Positions 42,310 through 50,181 of a stretch of DNA of 64,000 nucleotides are shown here, in pieces; position 1 is the first letter of the stretch, and every line of letters starts with the position of its first letter. Origin of the DNA: Candidatus Peregrinibacteria bacterium. GTDB taxonomy: Bacteria; Patescibacteriota; Gracilibacteria; CAIRYL01; GCA-016699755. Location: the NCBI GenBank assembly GCA_016699755.1, contig CP065009.1, forward strand, positions 434,001 to 498,000. Reading direction: 5' to 3'. A model generated the notes under the pieces. That model was not told the origin of the DNA. It searched no databases and worked only from the letters and a program-made list of their open reading frames with translations. The position numbers and the translations under genes were made by a program.

Positions 42310-43923
42310 ATGAAAAAATACCTCGCTTACTGCCGTGTATCAACGAAGGCTCAGGCTGACAGGGACAACTCTCTCCCTACGCAAAAAAGAATTATTATGG
42401 AATACGCTGAAAGAAAAGAACTTGAAGTGGTGGAATGGTACAGCGAGGCAAAGTCGGGTTTCAAAGGAAAGCGAACGGAATTCAAAGGCATGCTCGAGCA
42501 TCTCAAAGACCCCTCAATAGAAGGGGTTATTTTTCATAAACTCGACCGTAGCTCGCGGAATGTCGGCGACTTCTCTCTGCTGGATAAGTTGATGACGAAT
42601 GAAAAGAAAAAAATCATTGTCATCGAAGGAGAATTTGATACCAGTCGTGCCGCAGGTCGCCTTGCTTTCCGAAATTTCTGCAATATGTGCGTCTGGTATT
42701 CGGAAAACCTCTCCGAAGAAGTGACCACGAAAATGGAAGAAGTGCTGATGCGGGGATATTATCCGACTAATGCGCCACTCGGCTACCGTGAGGGCATAAA
42801 AGGGCAAGACCCCGACTTTAAAAAGAAGTATCACGACCCCATGCTCGCTCCTTTTGTAAAAGAGTGTTTTGAGCTTTTTGCCACAGGAAACTACTCAATG
42901 CGTAGCTTATGCGAATACATGCGCCAAAAAGGCATGACAAACAAAAAAAACAGCCTTTTACGCAAAGGTGTGTTTGAACGGATGCTTCGGGAAACTTTCT
43001 ACTATGGTTTGATGTCATGGGGAAAACGCCGAGGCAAGGTGCGGTTTTATGAAGGAAATCACGAGCCTTTGATTAGCAAAAAACTTTTTGACCAAGTGCA
43101 GGAAATCCTCGACGGGCGTACGCAACGAATCAAAACCACGCGGGATTTCACTTATTCTAAGATGATCAAGTGTGAATGCGGTCATTATTTGGTATCCAGC
43201 ATGCATAAAGGGTTCGTGTATCTTGCATGCAGCAATAAGGACTGTAAAACAACCTCAATCAGGGAAGATCGCCTTGAGGATCAGATCATGTTTCATCTTG
43301 GAAAATACGAAACCGAAAAAGAGTTATTTTTTTACTATGAGACCGCCGTGGAGTTTTTGAGGCTCAAAGTAAGAGAAGACACCAAGGAAAAAAGACAGGC
43401 GCTAAATATGAAAGTCATCCAGCTGGATAAAAAACTGGATAACTTGCATGAGGCGGTTTTGAATGGATTATTTGATGCGGATGAAGCTGTAATCCAAAAA
43501 AACAGAATTGTCTCCGACCGTCATACTTTAAGAAGCGAGCTGGAAACGGTGGAAAATAAAATGGAAAACGCCCTGTGGGACACCACTTTACAAGTCATCC
43601 AACTGTTTAATTCCGTGCCGTATCGCTTCAAAGAACTCAACCCATTACTCAAAAGAAGGTTTCTTAATTTGATATTCGAGAACATCCAGCTACATGGTAA
43701 TAAGGTGCTTTTACAAGCCATTCCTGCGCTTGAAAGGATAAAAAATACAAATAATTTCATCCAAGGCGAAAAATTGCGATTTAACCATCTGCAACATGCT
43801 GAAAAACCGCTTGAGAAAGCGATTATCAGTTTTCAAAAGGAAGAATTTTCCCCTGAATTGCTTAATGGTCGGGGCGACTGGACTCGAACCAGCGACCACA
43901 CGGCCCCCAGCCGTGTATTCTAG
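42310..43923 (+). CDS. Large serine integrase, lysogen form with host-encoded C-terminus
   Basis: 537 residues. Resolvase domain: YCRVSTKAQ with catalytic Ser11, FHKLDRSSRNVGDF near 75-88. The recombinase domain follows (PTNAPLGYREGIKGQD, FELFATGNYSMRSLCEYMR, RKGVFERMLRETFYYGLMSW). A zinc ribbon has KCECGHYLVSS and LACSNKDCKT, and a long coiled coil runs from about 355 to 425. Residues 1-521 are phage-encoded. The last 16 (GDWTRTSDHTAPSRVF) are read from the antisense strand of tRNA-Pro. The original tail of 47-48 residues is at 1131-1274. Integrates phage at the CCA end of tRNA-Pro without needing homologous arms. Confidence 0.93.
   Translation: MKKYLAYCRVSTKAQADRDNSLPTQKRIIMEYAERKELEVVEWYSEAKSGFKGKRTEFKGMLEHLKDPSIEGVIFHKLDRSSRNVGDFSLLDKLMTNEKKKIIVIEGEFDTSRAAGRLAFRNFCNMCVWYSENLSEEVTTKMEEVLMRGYYPTNAPLGYREGIKGQDPDFKKKYHDPMLAPFVKECFELFATGNYSMRSLCEYMRQKGMTNKKNSLLRKGVFERMLRETFYYGLMSWGKRRGKVRFYEGNHEPLISKKLFDQVQEILDGRTQRIKTTRDFTYSKMIKCECGHYLVSSMHKGFVYLACSNKDCKTTSIREDRLEDQIMFHLGKYETEKELFFYYETAVEFLRLKVREDTKEKRQALNMKVIQLDKKLDNLHEAVLNGLFDADEAVIQKNRIVSDRHTLRSELETVENKMENALWDTTLQVIQLFNSVPYRFKELNPLLKRRFLNLIFENIQLHGNKVLLQAIPALERIKNTNNFIQGEKLRFNHLQHAEKPLEKAIISFQKEEFSPELLNGRGDWTRTSDHTAPSRVF
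43866..43873. repeat. attR core TGGTCGGG
   Basis: Second copy of the 8-base core. Covers the encoded CCA (43866-43868), discriminator A (43869) and four acceptor bases (43870-43873) of tRNA-Pro. Phage DNA lies left, host tRNA lies right. Confidence 0.85.
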
Positions 43924-43942
43924 CCAACTGAACTACGCCCCG
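43866..43942 (-). tRNA. tRNA-Pro (anticodon GGG)
   Basis: 77 nt including an encoded CCA. Acceptor CGGGGCG pairs with CGCCCCG; the anticodon stem CACGG/CCGTG encloses the loop CTGGGGG, giving GGG; the T-arm is GCTGG-TTCGAGT-CCAGT. C1 at the 5' end is typical of bacterial tRNA-Pro. Decodes CCC/CCU. It is the prophage attachment site and remains intact because the phage core restores its 3' end. Integrase mRNA is convergent and runs antisense into it. Confidence 0.95.
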
Positions 43943-43978
43943 ATATCGGCGGCATTGTATCGGCATTTTGTTTTCTGT

Positions 43979-44781
43979 TCAAGATAAAGACGCTTTTTTG
44001 CGAAGGGAGCGGAGGAATGTTTCTGCTTCTGAAAGATTCTTCAAAAATGGGCGATCTTCTCGAAGGAAAATATTTTGCACAGCACTTCCAACAATTGCCA
44101 TATCTGCCTTTTCTCCTATTTTTTCTACGTGTTCTGGTATACTTACTCCAAAAGCGAGAGCAACGGGAAGATCAGACACTTTTCGAATCTCTGCTATTTT
44201 TTCATCTGCCGCTTCAGAAAAATTGTCTTGCGCACCGGTGACTCCCGTGCGAGAAACCACATACCAAAATCCACCTGCATATTGTGCAAGAAGAGCAATG
44301 CGCTCTGGCGGAGTAACGGGCGAAATAACGGGAATCCAACACAGACCTTCTTTTGGCAAGCCTCTAAAAAGTGTTCTGTTTTTTCCTCTTCTGGTGGCAT
44401 ATCGGGAACAATAACTCCTTGAATACCCACTTCTCTTGCTTCTCGACAAAATTTTTCTACGCCTCTCTTAAAAACAATATTGTAGTACGTCATAAAGAGA
44501 AGAGGAGTACTTATTTCCGAAGAAAGTTCTTGTGCCATTTTAAACGCATTCTCCACGCGAAAGCCGCGATCTATTGCAATTTCATTGCACCGCATCATGG
44601 TAGGACCATCTGCCACTGGATCGGAGAATGGGATTTGAATTTCGATAATATCTGCTCCAACTTCGTCCATCATTCGCACAACCTCTTTCGATTCTGAAAA
44701 ACTTGGAAATCCAGCAATGGTATGAGTCATGAGTGCAGGACGAACAGGGGATTCTTGGATAGCATTGCTGATAGCGTTCAC
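43979..44781 (-). pseudogene. trpA: Tryptophan synthase alpha chain, broken by a one-base frameshift
   Basis: The first part (to about 44354) reads PVRPALMTHTIAGFPSFSES, ADIIEIQIPFSDPVADGPTM and GVEKFCREAREVGIQGVIVP, the catalytic TrpA barrel with the active-site Glu and Asp. The second part, in another frame, reads LCWIPVISPVTPPERIALLA, SRTGVTGAQ and VALAFGVSIPEHVEKIGEKA. One extra A in the AAAA run at 44351-44354 would restore ...QKEGLCWIP. The start is probably GTG at 44781. No trpB or other trp gene is in the window. Sequencing error, true decay or slippage are all possible. Confidence 0.85.
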
Positions 44782-44848
44782 AAGGCGTTGACAGAGAAAA
44801 CAACAGCAAGTATGGCAAAAAAATATATCGGTAACAATGGGCGAAAAG

Positions 44849-46336
44849 CTATTGTTTCCCTCGGTATTGAAAAAGGAATCGCAAAATTTTTCGTGTTTTT
44901 GGTGAAAAGAGTTTTTCCGCAAAAAATTTCCCCGAGGCGGTTTTAACAATTTCTGAAAGCGTGGGGTAAATATGTACTGAACTCGCAATATGTCCGAGAG
45001 TGAGCCCTGCATTTCGCGCAAGAATGAGCTCGTGGATAACTTCTCCGGCGTGCGATCCCACAATTTCTCCACCAATAATCTTTGCCCTTTTTCCAGTGGT
45101 AAGAATTTTTATAAATCCGCGTGTTTCCGATTCTGTTAAAGCACGGTCTTGTTTTTCGAATGAATGTGTCCAAACTCGATACGAAATACCACGTTTTTTT
45201 GCTTCTGTTTCGCTCAGTCCACACACTGCTATTTCTGGATCGGTAAAAGTAGTGCGGGGAATGTTGTCATAGTCTGCTTTTCGCGAAATACCGATTATGG
45301 CGTTTGCCACCACAATACCTCCCTCATATCCGGCAGTATGGGTAAAGAGAGATTTTCCATTAATGTCCCCAGCGGCGTAAATATGCTTTTTACTCGTTCG
45401 GAGGCGCGCATCTGTTGTAATTCCTCTTTTGTCATACTCTATGCCAGCTCGTTCGAGCTTGAGAAAATCCATATTTGGAATTCTCCCTGTGGCAACCAGA
45501 ATTTCATCTACTTCTATTTCTTTGGAATCTTCTCCTTGAAGAAAGGTGATTACTTTCTTTTCCTTCGTTTTGTGAATCTGCTGAACAGTGCTTTTTGTGT
45601 GAATAGCAATGCCTTCTTCACGGAAGACTTCCATAAGTATTTCAGAAGTTTTCTCCTCTTCTCGAGGCAAAATTCGCTCTCCTCGAATAAGAAGAAAAAC
45701 CTTTGTTCCGATACGTACAAAGGCTTGTGCCATTTCACATCCAATAGCACCACCTCCAAGAATAGCGAGAGTTTTTGGTTGCTCTTTGAGAGAGAAAATT
45801 TCTTTATTGGTCACAAATCCGCTTTCTCGTAAACCCTGAATTGGAGGAATAAATGGTCGAGAGCCAGTAGCAATGGCAATTTTTCTTCCAGAAATTTGAA
45901 ATTCACTTCCTCGTGTCAAAAATTCCTTTTGCTGAAATTTCTCCATTTCTGGGCTCAATTTCACATAAATGGTTTTTTCGTCCCAAAAATCGGCTTTTCC
46001 AAAAATAACATCAACACCCATATCTCGGAATCTCTTCGGATCATCGTGCTCGGCGGCAAGACCGATAACATTCTGGATTCTCTTTTGAATTTCTAAAAAA
46101 TCAAACTTTGGGTTTTCCGCATAAAGACCATATTTGTTTGCATTCTGAATGGTGTGTGCGATGCGAGCGGATTTGATAAGCGCTTTGCTGGGAATACATC
46201 CAAACATTAAACAATCTCCGCCAAGCAGTGCGTTACTCACGAGTGCGACTTTTGCGCCAAGTTGTGCTGCTCCTGATGCGATGGTAAGTCCGGCGGCACC
46301 TCCACCAAGAACGAGAAGATCGTATTCGGGTTTCAT
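44849..46336 (-). CDS. FAD-dependent pyridine nucleotide-disulfide oxidoreductase (MerA/Lpd-like)
   Basis: 495 residues. FAD site LLVLGGGAAGLTIASGAAQL at the N-terminus, redox pair GGDCLMFGCIPSKALI (CxxxxC), NAD site LAILGGGAIGCEMAQAF, second FAD motif IYAAGDINGKSLFTHTAGYE and the dimer domain VHIYPTLSEIV with the active-site His. The terminal extension (FFAEKLFSPKTRKILRFLF) is basic and hydrophobic. Lacks the N-terminal HMA and the C-terminal Cys pair of true mercuric reductase, so mercury is unlikely to be the substrate. Pairs with the TMEM64 gene 18 bases upstream, a recurrent gene pair. Confidence 0.85.
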   Translation of the reverse strand: MKPEYDLLVLGGGAAGLTIASGAAQLGAKVALVSNALLGGDCLMFGCIPSKALIKSARIAHTIQNANKYGLYAENPKFDFLEIQKRIQNVIGLAAEHDDPKRFRDMGVDVIFGKADFWDEKTIYVKLSPEMEKFQQKEFLTRGSEFQISGRKIAIATGSRPFIPPIQGLRESGFVTNKEIFSLKEQPKTLAILGGGAIGCEMAQAFVRIGTKVFLLIRGERILPREEEKTSEILMEVFREEGIAIHTKSTVQQIHKTKEKKVITFLQGEDSKEIEVDEILVATGRIPNMDFLKLERAGIEYDKRGITTDARLRTSKKHIYAAGDINGKSLFTHTAGYEGGIVVANAIIGISRKADYDNIPRTTFTDPEIAVCGLSETEAKKRGISYRVWTHSFEKQDRALTESETRGFIKILTTGKRAKIIGGEIVGSHAGEVIHELILARNAGLTLGHIASSVHIYPTLSEIVKTASGKFFAEKLFSPKTRKILRFLFQYRGKQ

Positions 46337-46354
46337 AAAAGGGGCAGAAGAAAA

Positions 46355-47029
46355 TCAGGAGGAAGTTTTTTGTGCAGTGAGTTTTTTGATAATTTGTGGA
46401 ACAAGAAGTACAAACACAATTAGTATTCCGGGGAGAAGAAGCGCTTTTGGTCCTTTGGTAATGGCATCTCCAAAAAACACAAATGCGGGACTTAAAACGG
46501 CATTTGTGAGCAAAGTTGCCCAAAAGAAATCGCGTGCTTTTGCGGTTTTTACAAGTCCTGCGGCATAACTCACTGGCGCGTAGGGAAGAAGAAGACACCG
46601 AAGAATAATGAATGTTTGAAGTCCATTATGTAAAAGCCGTTCTTCTATTTTTTCGGTAAAGGTTGAGAGCATTTCTTTTTTTTCCACAAAATTCGGCAGA
46701 TTCTTTCCGAAATATCGTGTGATTAAAAAAGCGGTTTGTGCCGCCGCGGTCGCCGCAATAATTACAAGAAATGCCCCAAATGCCTTCCCAAAAAGTACGC
46801 CTGCCAAAATGGTGAGTGCAAGAGTGGAGAGAAAGGATAGCGTGGCGATATAGTATCCAGCAACAAAGAGGAAAGGGGCGATCGGTCCGGCAGAGCGAAG
46901 AAATGTACGTATTTTTTCCTGATTTTCTTCTGAAAAAAAATGTTGCACACCATTAACTTTGATTAAAAAAATAACCAGAAAAAATATTCCAAGAAATGTA
47001 AGGATGAGGGCGGTTCGTTTTTTGCTCAT
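46355..47029 (-). CDS. TVP38/TMEM64-family (DedA-like, SNARE-associated) membrane protein
   Basis: 224 residues from ATG 47029. Membrane segments include ALILTFLGIFFLVIFLI, APFLFVAGYYIATLSFLST and LALTILAGVLFGKAFGAFLV; the family signature is GVLFGKAFGAF...FLITRYFGK, then LRCLLLPYAPVSYAAGLVK (the re-entrant segment with Arg and Pro). Thought to be a lipid or undecaprenyl-phosphate scramblase or flippase family. Same operon as the downstream oxidoreductase. Confidence 0.85.
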   Translation of the reverse strand: MSKKRTALILTFLGIFFLVIFLIKVNGVQHFFSEENQEKIRTFLRSAGPIAPFLFVAGYYIATLSFLSTLALTILAGVLFGKAFGAFLVIIAATAAAQTAFLITRYFGKNLPNFVEKKEMLSTFTEKIEERLLHNGLQTFIILRCLLLPYAPVSYAAGLVKTAKARDFFWATLLTNAVLSPAFVFFGDAITKGPKALLLPGILIVFVLLVPQIIKKLTAQKTSS

Positions 47030-47163
47030 AAAAAAGATGATCACTCTCCATTGTAGGTGTGTTGCAATACTTTTGCGAGAATTGCGTAAAAACAAGTTTC
47101 TTTCAGGTTCTTACATCTTTAAAATATTCGTTTACCTTACCTATTTTTTTCATAACTTTTTAT

Positions 47164-47192
47164 TTGCGAAAAATATTATAAAATTTTATAAT
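47164..47192 (+). promoter_or_regulatory. Promoter of the lipoprotein gene
   Basis: TTGCGA (47164-47169), 17 bases, TATAAT (47187-47192). The start site would be near 47199 and the TTG start codon at 47216. Confidence 0.6.
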
Positions 47193-47215
47193 AGTACGAA
47201 ATATAAAAATACATT

Positions 47216-47850
47216 TTGAAAAAAACTCATCAACAAAAGTGGTTCACTCCTCTTCTTGTCAGTCTTCTGTTCCTTTCCGGTTGTTTCGGTGGCGAGTCGA
47301 CAACTTCGAAAGATCGCTGGGACTGGGAAGGGGAATTAGATGCTTCCGAACAGAAACAGGTCGATATGCCAATGGTGTCTTCGAAAAACACTTCTGAAAT
47401 AAAAAAAGTACATCTCCAAACAGAAGAAAAAAAGGAGGCAGAAGACATTGCAAGCGAACTCAATAATATGTGGGGACCAGACCCTTTTGCCCAAAAAAAT
47501 AATGAAGAAGAAACAACTGATGTTATGAAAAATGAGGAAAGTTCTCTTTCACCAGAAGAAGAGCAGGGATTTTTAGATCCTTCTTTAGAACAAAAAAATG
47601 AAGAACTTGTACCACAAGAAAGGAGAACAGCCTCTTTTTCTTCTGATGTTGAGATGCTCAATATTCTTCGGGAATTAGCAGAAGCAAAAACGGAAAGCGA
47701 AAAAAAGAGATCCTTTCACGTTCACTTAAAAAAATTCCAGAAACATCTGCATATCTCGATTTTTTACTCGAACTCAAACAGGTGGTGCCATCCTCTCTTC
47801 ATGATATCGTGAACGAAAAAATTGTTTCCCTTTTGGGAAAGGGGCAATAA
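47216..47850 (+). pseudogene. Host lipoprotein with a one-base frameshift in a run of seven A
   Basis: Signal peptide with lipobox: WFTPLLVSLLFLSGCFGGES, Cys at about residue 23. A disordered acidic region follows (EEETTDVMKNEESSLSPEEE). After A7 at 47700-47706 the listed frame turns into nonsense ending at 47812. With one more A the frame continues as KKEILSRSLKKIPETSAYLD, then FLLELKQVVPSSLHDIVNEK and ends GKGQ at 47850. So the intact gene would code for about 211 residues. The start is TTG with a promoter just upstream. No known family. Confidence 0.65.
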
Positions 47851-47876
47851 GAGAATCTTTTGTGAAACAAAAGGGG

Positions 47877-48515
47877 TTAGGTTATGTCTTCTGAAAATGC
47901 AACTCTGAGCTTTTTTGCAAGAGTGACGAGTTCTTGAACACGATTATCTCCTGTGTTAATAGCAACAGCTTTTTCGAGGAGCGTGATGGCTTTTTCAAAA
48001 AAATTTATCTGAAGATAGCACGCAGCAAGATCACACAAAATAGCAGGATCATCATTGCGCAAAAAAAGCGCCCTCTGAAGGATGGCTATTCCTTCGTTTC
48101 GTTTTCCGGAGTGAAAAAGTGACCAACCAAGACACCGAAGAATTTCCGGATTATTTGGTTGACCAGCATTGCTTATTTGGAAAAAAGAGATCGACTTCCC
48201 CCATTCTTCTTTTTGGGAAGCAACAAAGCCGAGCACAAAATTTGCGATATAGCTTTTAGGAGAGAGGAGGAGAACATATTCTGCCGCTCGCATGGCTTCT
48301 GGAATGCGTTCGAGTGATAAAAGGTTGTCCGATACCTCTTCAGCCGCTTCTACACATGCAGGGTCTTCTATGAGAATTTCTTCTGCAATAGTGAGCGCTT
48401 CCTTGTGTTTTCCGCTCATTTTGCACTCCTCCGATTTTGCAAGCGCTTGAATAGTGCGTTGACTCAGATTTTTTTGCCTTCCTCGTTGGATTCCCTTTTT
48501 TTGCTTCTGCGGCAT
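47877..48515 (-). CDS. TPR-repeat protein
   Basis: 212 residues with about four tetratricopeptide units: CKMSGKHKEALTIAEEILIE, LLSLERIPEAMRAAEYVLLL, FHSGKRNEGIAILQRALFLR, LQINFFEKAITLLEKAVAIN. The basic start MPQKQKKGIQRGRQKNLSQR may bind nucleic acid or membrane. Scaffold for protein-protein contacts. Convergent with the lipoprotein gene; a CTTTTGT/ACAAAAG hairpin at 47857-47873 may separate them. Confidence 0.8.
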   Translation of the reverse strand: MPQKQKKGIQRGRQKNLSQRTIQALAKSEECKMSGKHKEALTIAEEILIEDPACVEAAEEVSDNLLSLERIPEAMRAAEYVLLLSPKSYIANFVLGFVASQKEEWGKSISFFQISNAGQPNNPEILRCLGWSLFHSGKRNEGIAILQRALFLRNDDPAILCDLAACYLQINFFEKAITLLEKAVAINTGDNRVQELVTLAKKLRVAFSEDIT

Positions 48516-48579
48516 TTTGATGAAAAAAAAGTATTCCTTTCATTGTTCCAAACTCCGACGAAAATTTCAACCCTTTTTC

Positions 48580-49422
48580 CTATTTTTGTAGAGATGAGTT
48601 CTTTTGGGAAAAATAAGAACTTGCCGCAAGTAATCCATCAGGATTTCCCACATCAAATCGTTCTCCAGTAAGAATGCGTCCAAAGATTGATTTGGTTTTT
48701 CGAAGTTCAATAAAGGCATCTACAAGGCGCAACTCTCCTCCAATTCCTACTTTGGCATGACGCAGGGCGGAGAAAATTTCGGGCGTACAGAGGTTTTTTC
48801 CAATAAGCGCATAGTTGCTTGGAGCAGTTCCTTGTGCTGGTTTTTCTACGAACGAGCTAATCTCAAAACTCCCGTTTTCTATTTTTGTCGCCGATTCAAC
48901 AATTCCAAATTTATGAGTTTCTTCTGGATGAACTTCTAGAATACCGAGGACACATTTATTATGTCCTTCTCCTGCGGTAAGAAGTTGTTCTGGAGAAGAT
49001 TTTTCCGCATCAAAAATTTCATCCCCAAAAAAGGCAAAAAAATCATTATCTCCCACAAGATCTTCCGCTTGCAAAATAGCGTGTCCATCTCCGAGTGGTT
49101 CTTGTTGAACAACAGTGGCAACTTTTACGAGCCGAGCGAGCGCTCGAATTTCATCGGCATAATGATCCTTTCCTTTTTTTCTGAGTTCTTTTTCAAGCCA
49201 TTCATTGGCATAAAAATGATTAGGCGTCACGCTTCCTTCTGGCGGAACAACGAAAATTACTTCCTCCACTCCCGCTTTGGCAAGTTCGCGAACAATAAGT
49301 TCAATGACAGGTCGGTCATAGACGGGGAGAATTTCTTTGGGGATACACTTTGTTGCTGGAAGAAAACGACTTCCCAGACCAGCAATAGGAATAACAGCTT
49401 TTCGAACACGACGCGCACTCAT
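48580..49422 (-). CDS. galU: UTP-glucose-1-phosphate uridylyltransferase
   Basis: 280 residues. KAVIPIAGLGSRFLPATKCIPK is the nucleotide-binding GxGxR...K loop (residues 8-29), VIELIVRELAKAGVEEVIFV, QQEPLGDGHAILQAEDLVGD and FFAFFGDEIFDAE the metal/sugar site, and FEISSFVEKPAQGTAPSNYA the EKP motif. Makes UDP-glucose for surface polysaccharides. ATGA overlap with the preceding hsp20 gene. Confidence 0.93.
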   Translation of the reverse strand: MSARRVRKAVIPIAGLGSRFLPATKCIPKEILPVYDRPVIELIVRELAKAGVEEVIFVVPPEGSVTPNHFYANEWLEKELRKKGKDHYADEIRALARLVKVATVVQQEPLGDGHAILQAEDLVGDNDFFAFFGDEIFDAEKSSPEQLLTAGEGHNKCVLGILEVHPEETHKFGIVESATKIENGSFEISSFVEKPAQGTAPSNYALIGKNLCTPEIFSALRHAKVGIGGELRLVDAFIELRKTKSIFGRILTGERFDVGNPDGLLAASSYFSQKNSSLQK

Positions 49423-49835
49423 TGTTGTGATGAGGAAAGAGAAATGATTTTCGATTTTGCTTTTCGTGCCTTTGGAATTTCGAGAATGATAATGCCCTGT
49501 TCAATGCGGGCAATCATATCTGCGGTATTGACTGCAGAGGGAAGAAGAATATGCCGAGAAAATGAACCCCAGTAGCACTCCGAAACAAGATCTCGACTTT
49601 CTTGTGGAAGAAATGTTGGACGAACTCGCATTCCAGAAATAACGAGAAGATCGTCATTCAGAGAAATAGAAAGATTACCTTCTTCTACTCCGGCGATGGG
49701 GGCGAGAATAAAAATAGTCTCTTCTGTTTCTAAAACATCAAGAGCGAGATAGCCAACGTCCTCTTCTGTTCTTAACTTGGTATGAGTATTTCGCTTTTCT
49801 CCAGTATCGACCGATATTTCTTTAGTGTAGAGCAC
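49419..49835 (-). CDS. Small heat-shock protein Hsp20
   Basis: 138 residues with an alpha-crystallin domain: FILAPIAGVEEGNLSISLND, LLVISGMRVRP, CYWGSFSRHILLPSAVNTAD (the xGxFxRxxxLP signature) and RIEQGIIILEIPKA with the I-x-I tail replaced by a KSKIISL end. The start is GTG at 49835. Stops with TGA in ATGA overlap with galU, which shows that TGA is a stop codon in this host. Confidence 0.88.
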   Translation of the reverse strand: MLYTKEISVDTGEKRNTHTKLRTEEDVGYLALDVLETEETIFILAPIAGVEEGNLSISLNDDLLVISGMRVRPTFLPQESRDLVSECYWGSFSRHILLPSAVNTADMIARIEQGIIILEIPKARKAKSKIISLSSSQQ

Positions 49836-49961
49836 GTTTTTGGTAAAGCAAAATTAAAAACTCATTCCATTTTTTGAGATTCTCGGAAAAACAGCAAGAG
49901 AAAAGACTTGATTTTTCTAGAAAAGACGTGAAAAAATAGACCTACGTTCTTTTTTCTTTGC

Positions 49962-50171
49962 ATGTCCATCTACACCGTCCGTCGAAAAAATGAAAATAAT
50001 GAAAAGCTCATGCGTCGCTTTAAGAAAACGGTGCAGAATGTTGGAATCATTAAGAAGGTTCGAAAAAAACGTTACTATCAATCTGCGAAGACGAAAATTC
50101 GTATTCGTCAGGAGGCTATTAAGAGAACAGAATATCGTGAGAAAAAGATAGAGCGAATTTTGTGGGCGTAA
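49962..50171 (+). CDS. rpsU: 30S ribosomal protein bS21
   Basis: 69 residues: YTVRRKNENNEKLMRRFKKT, VQNVGIIKKVRKKRYYQSAK, then TKIRIRQEAIKRTEYREKKI. The ENExxEKxxRRFKK and RKKRYY blocks are typical of bS21, here with a basic C-terminal extension. Helps mRNA binding at the anti-Shine-Dalgarno end. Followed by a strong bidirectional hairpin. Confidence 0.93.
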   Translation: MSIYTVRRKNENNEKLMRRFKKTVQNVGIIKKVRKKRYYQSAKTKIRIRQEAIKRTEYREKKIERILWA

Positions 50172-50181
50172 TATTCCGCGT

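Larger units (their letters stand above)
1124..43873. mobile_element. Integrated siphovirus-type prophage, about 42.7 kb, in tRNA-Pro
   Basis: Phage genes of every module lie between the two 8-base copies of TGGTCGGG: integrase, repressor, recombination, replication, packaging, head, tail and lysis. Leftward genes (40455 down to 1287) form the lytic arm and rightward genes (40673 to 43923) the lysogeny arm. The right core copy is the CCA end of an intact tRNA-Pro. The left copy continues in frame into the missing C-terminus of the integrase, which fixes both borders independently. All major structural genes are open, so the prophage may be inducible. It carries a defence cargo at 18114-27447. 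Confidence 0.93.

Noticed and set aside
43796..43987. Open frame on the + strand across the tRNA (GATGLEPATTRPPAV)
   Set aside because: It is the antisense of tRNA-Pro read in another frame, a well-known artefact, and overlaps the integrase.
44849..46336. Mercury resistance (MerA)
   Set aside because: The C-terminal Cys pair and HMA domain of mercuric reductase are missing, and no mer genes are nearby.
49419..49422. Code 25 (TGA as glycine), as in Gracilibacteria
   Set aside because: TGA ends hsp20 in an ATGA overlap with galU and a phage gene at 14022 likewise; long frames lack internal TGA.
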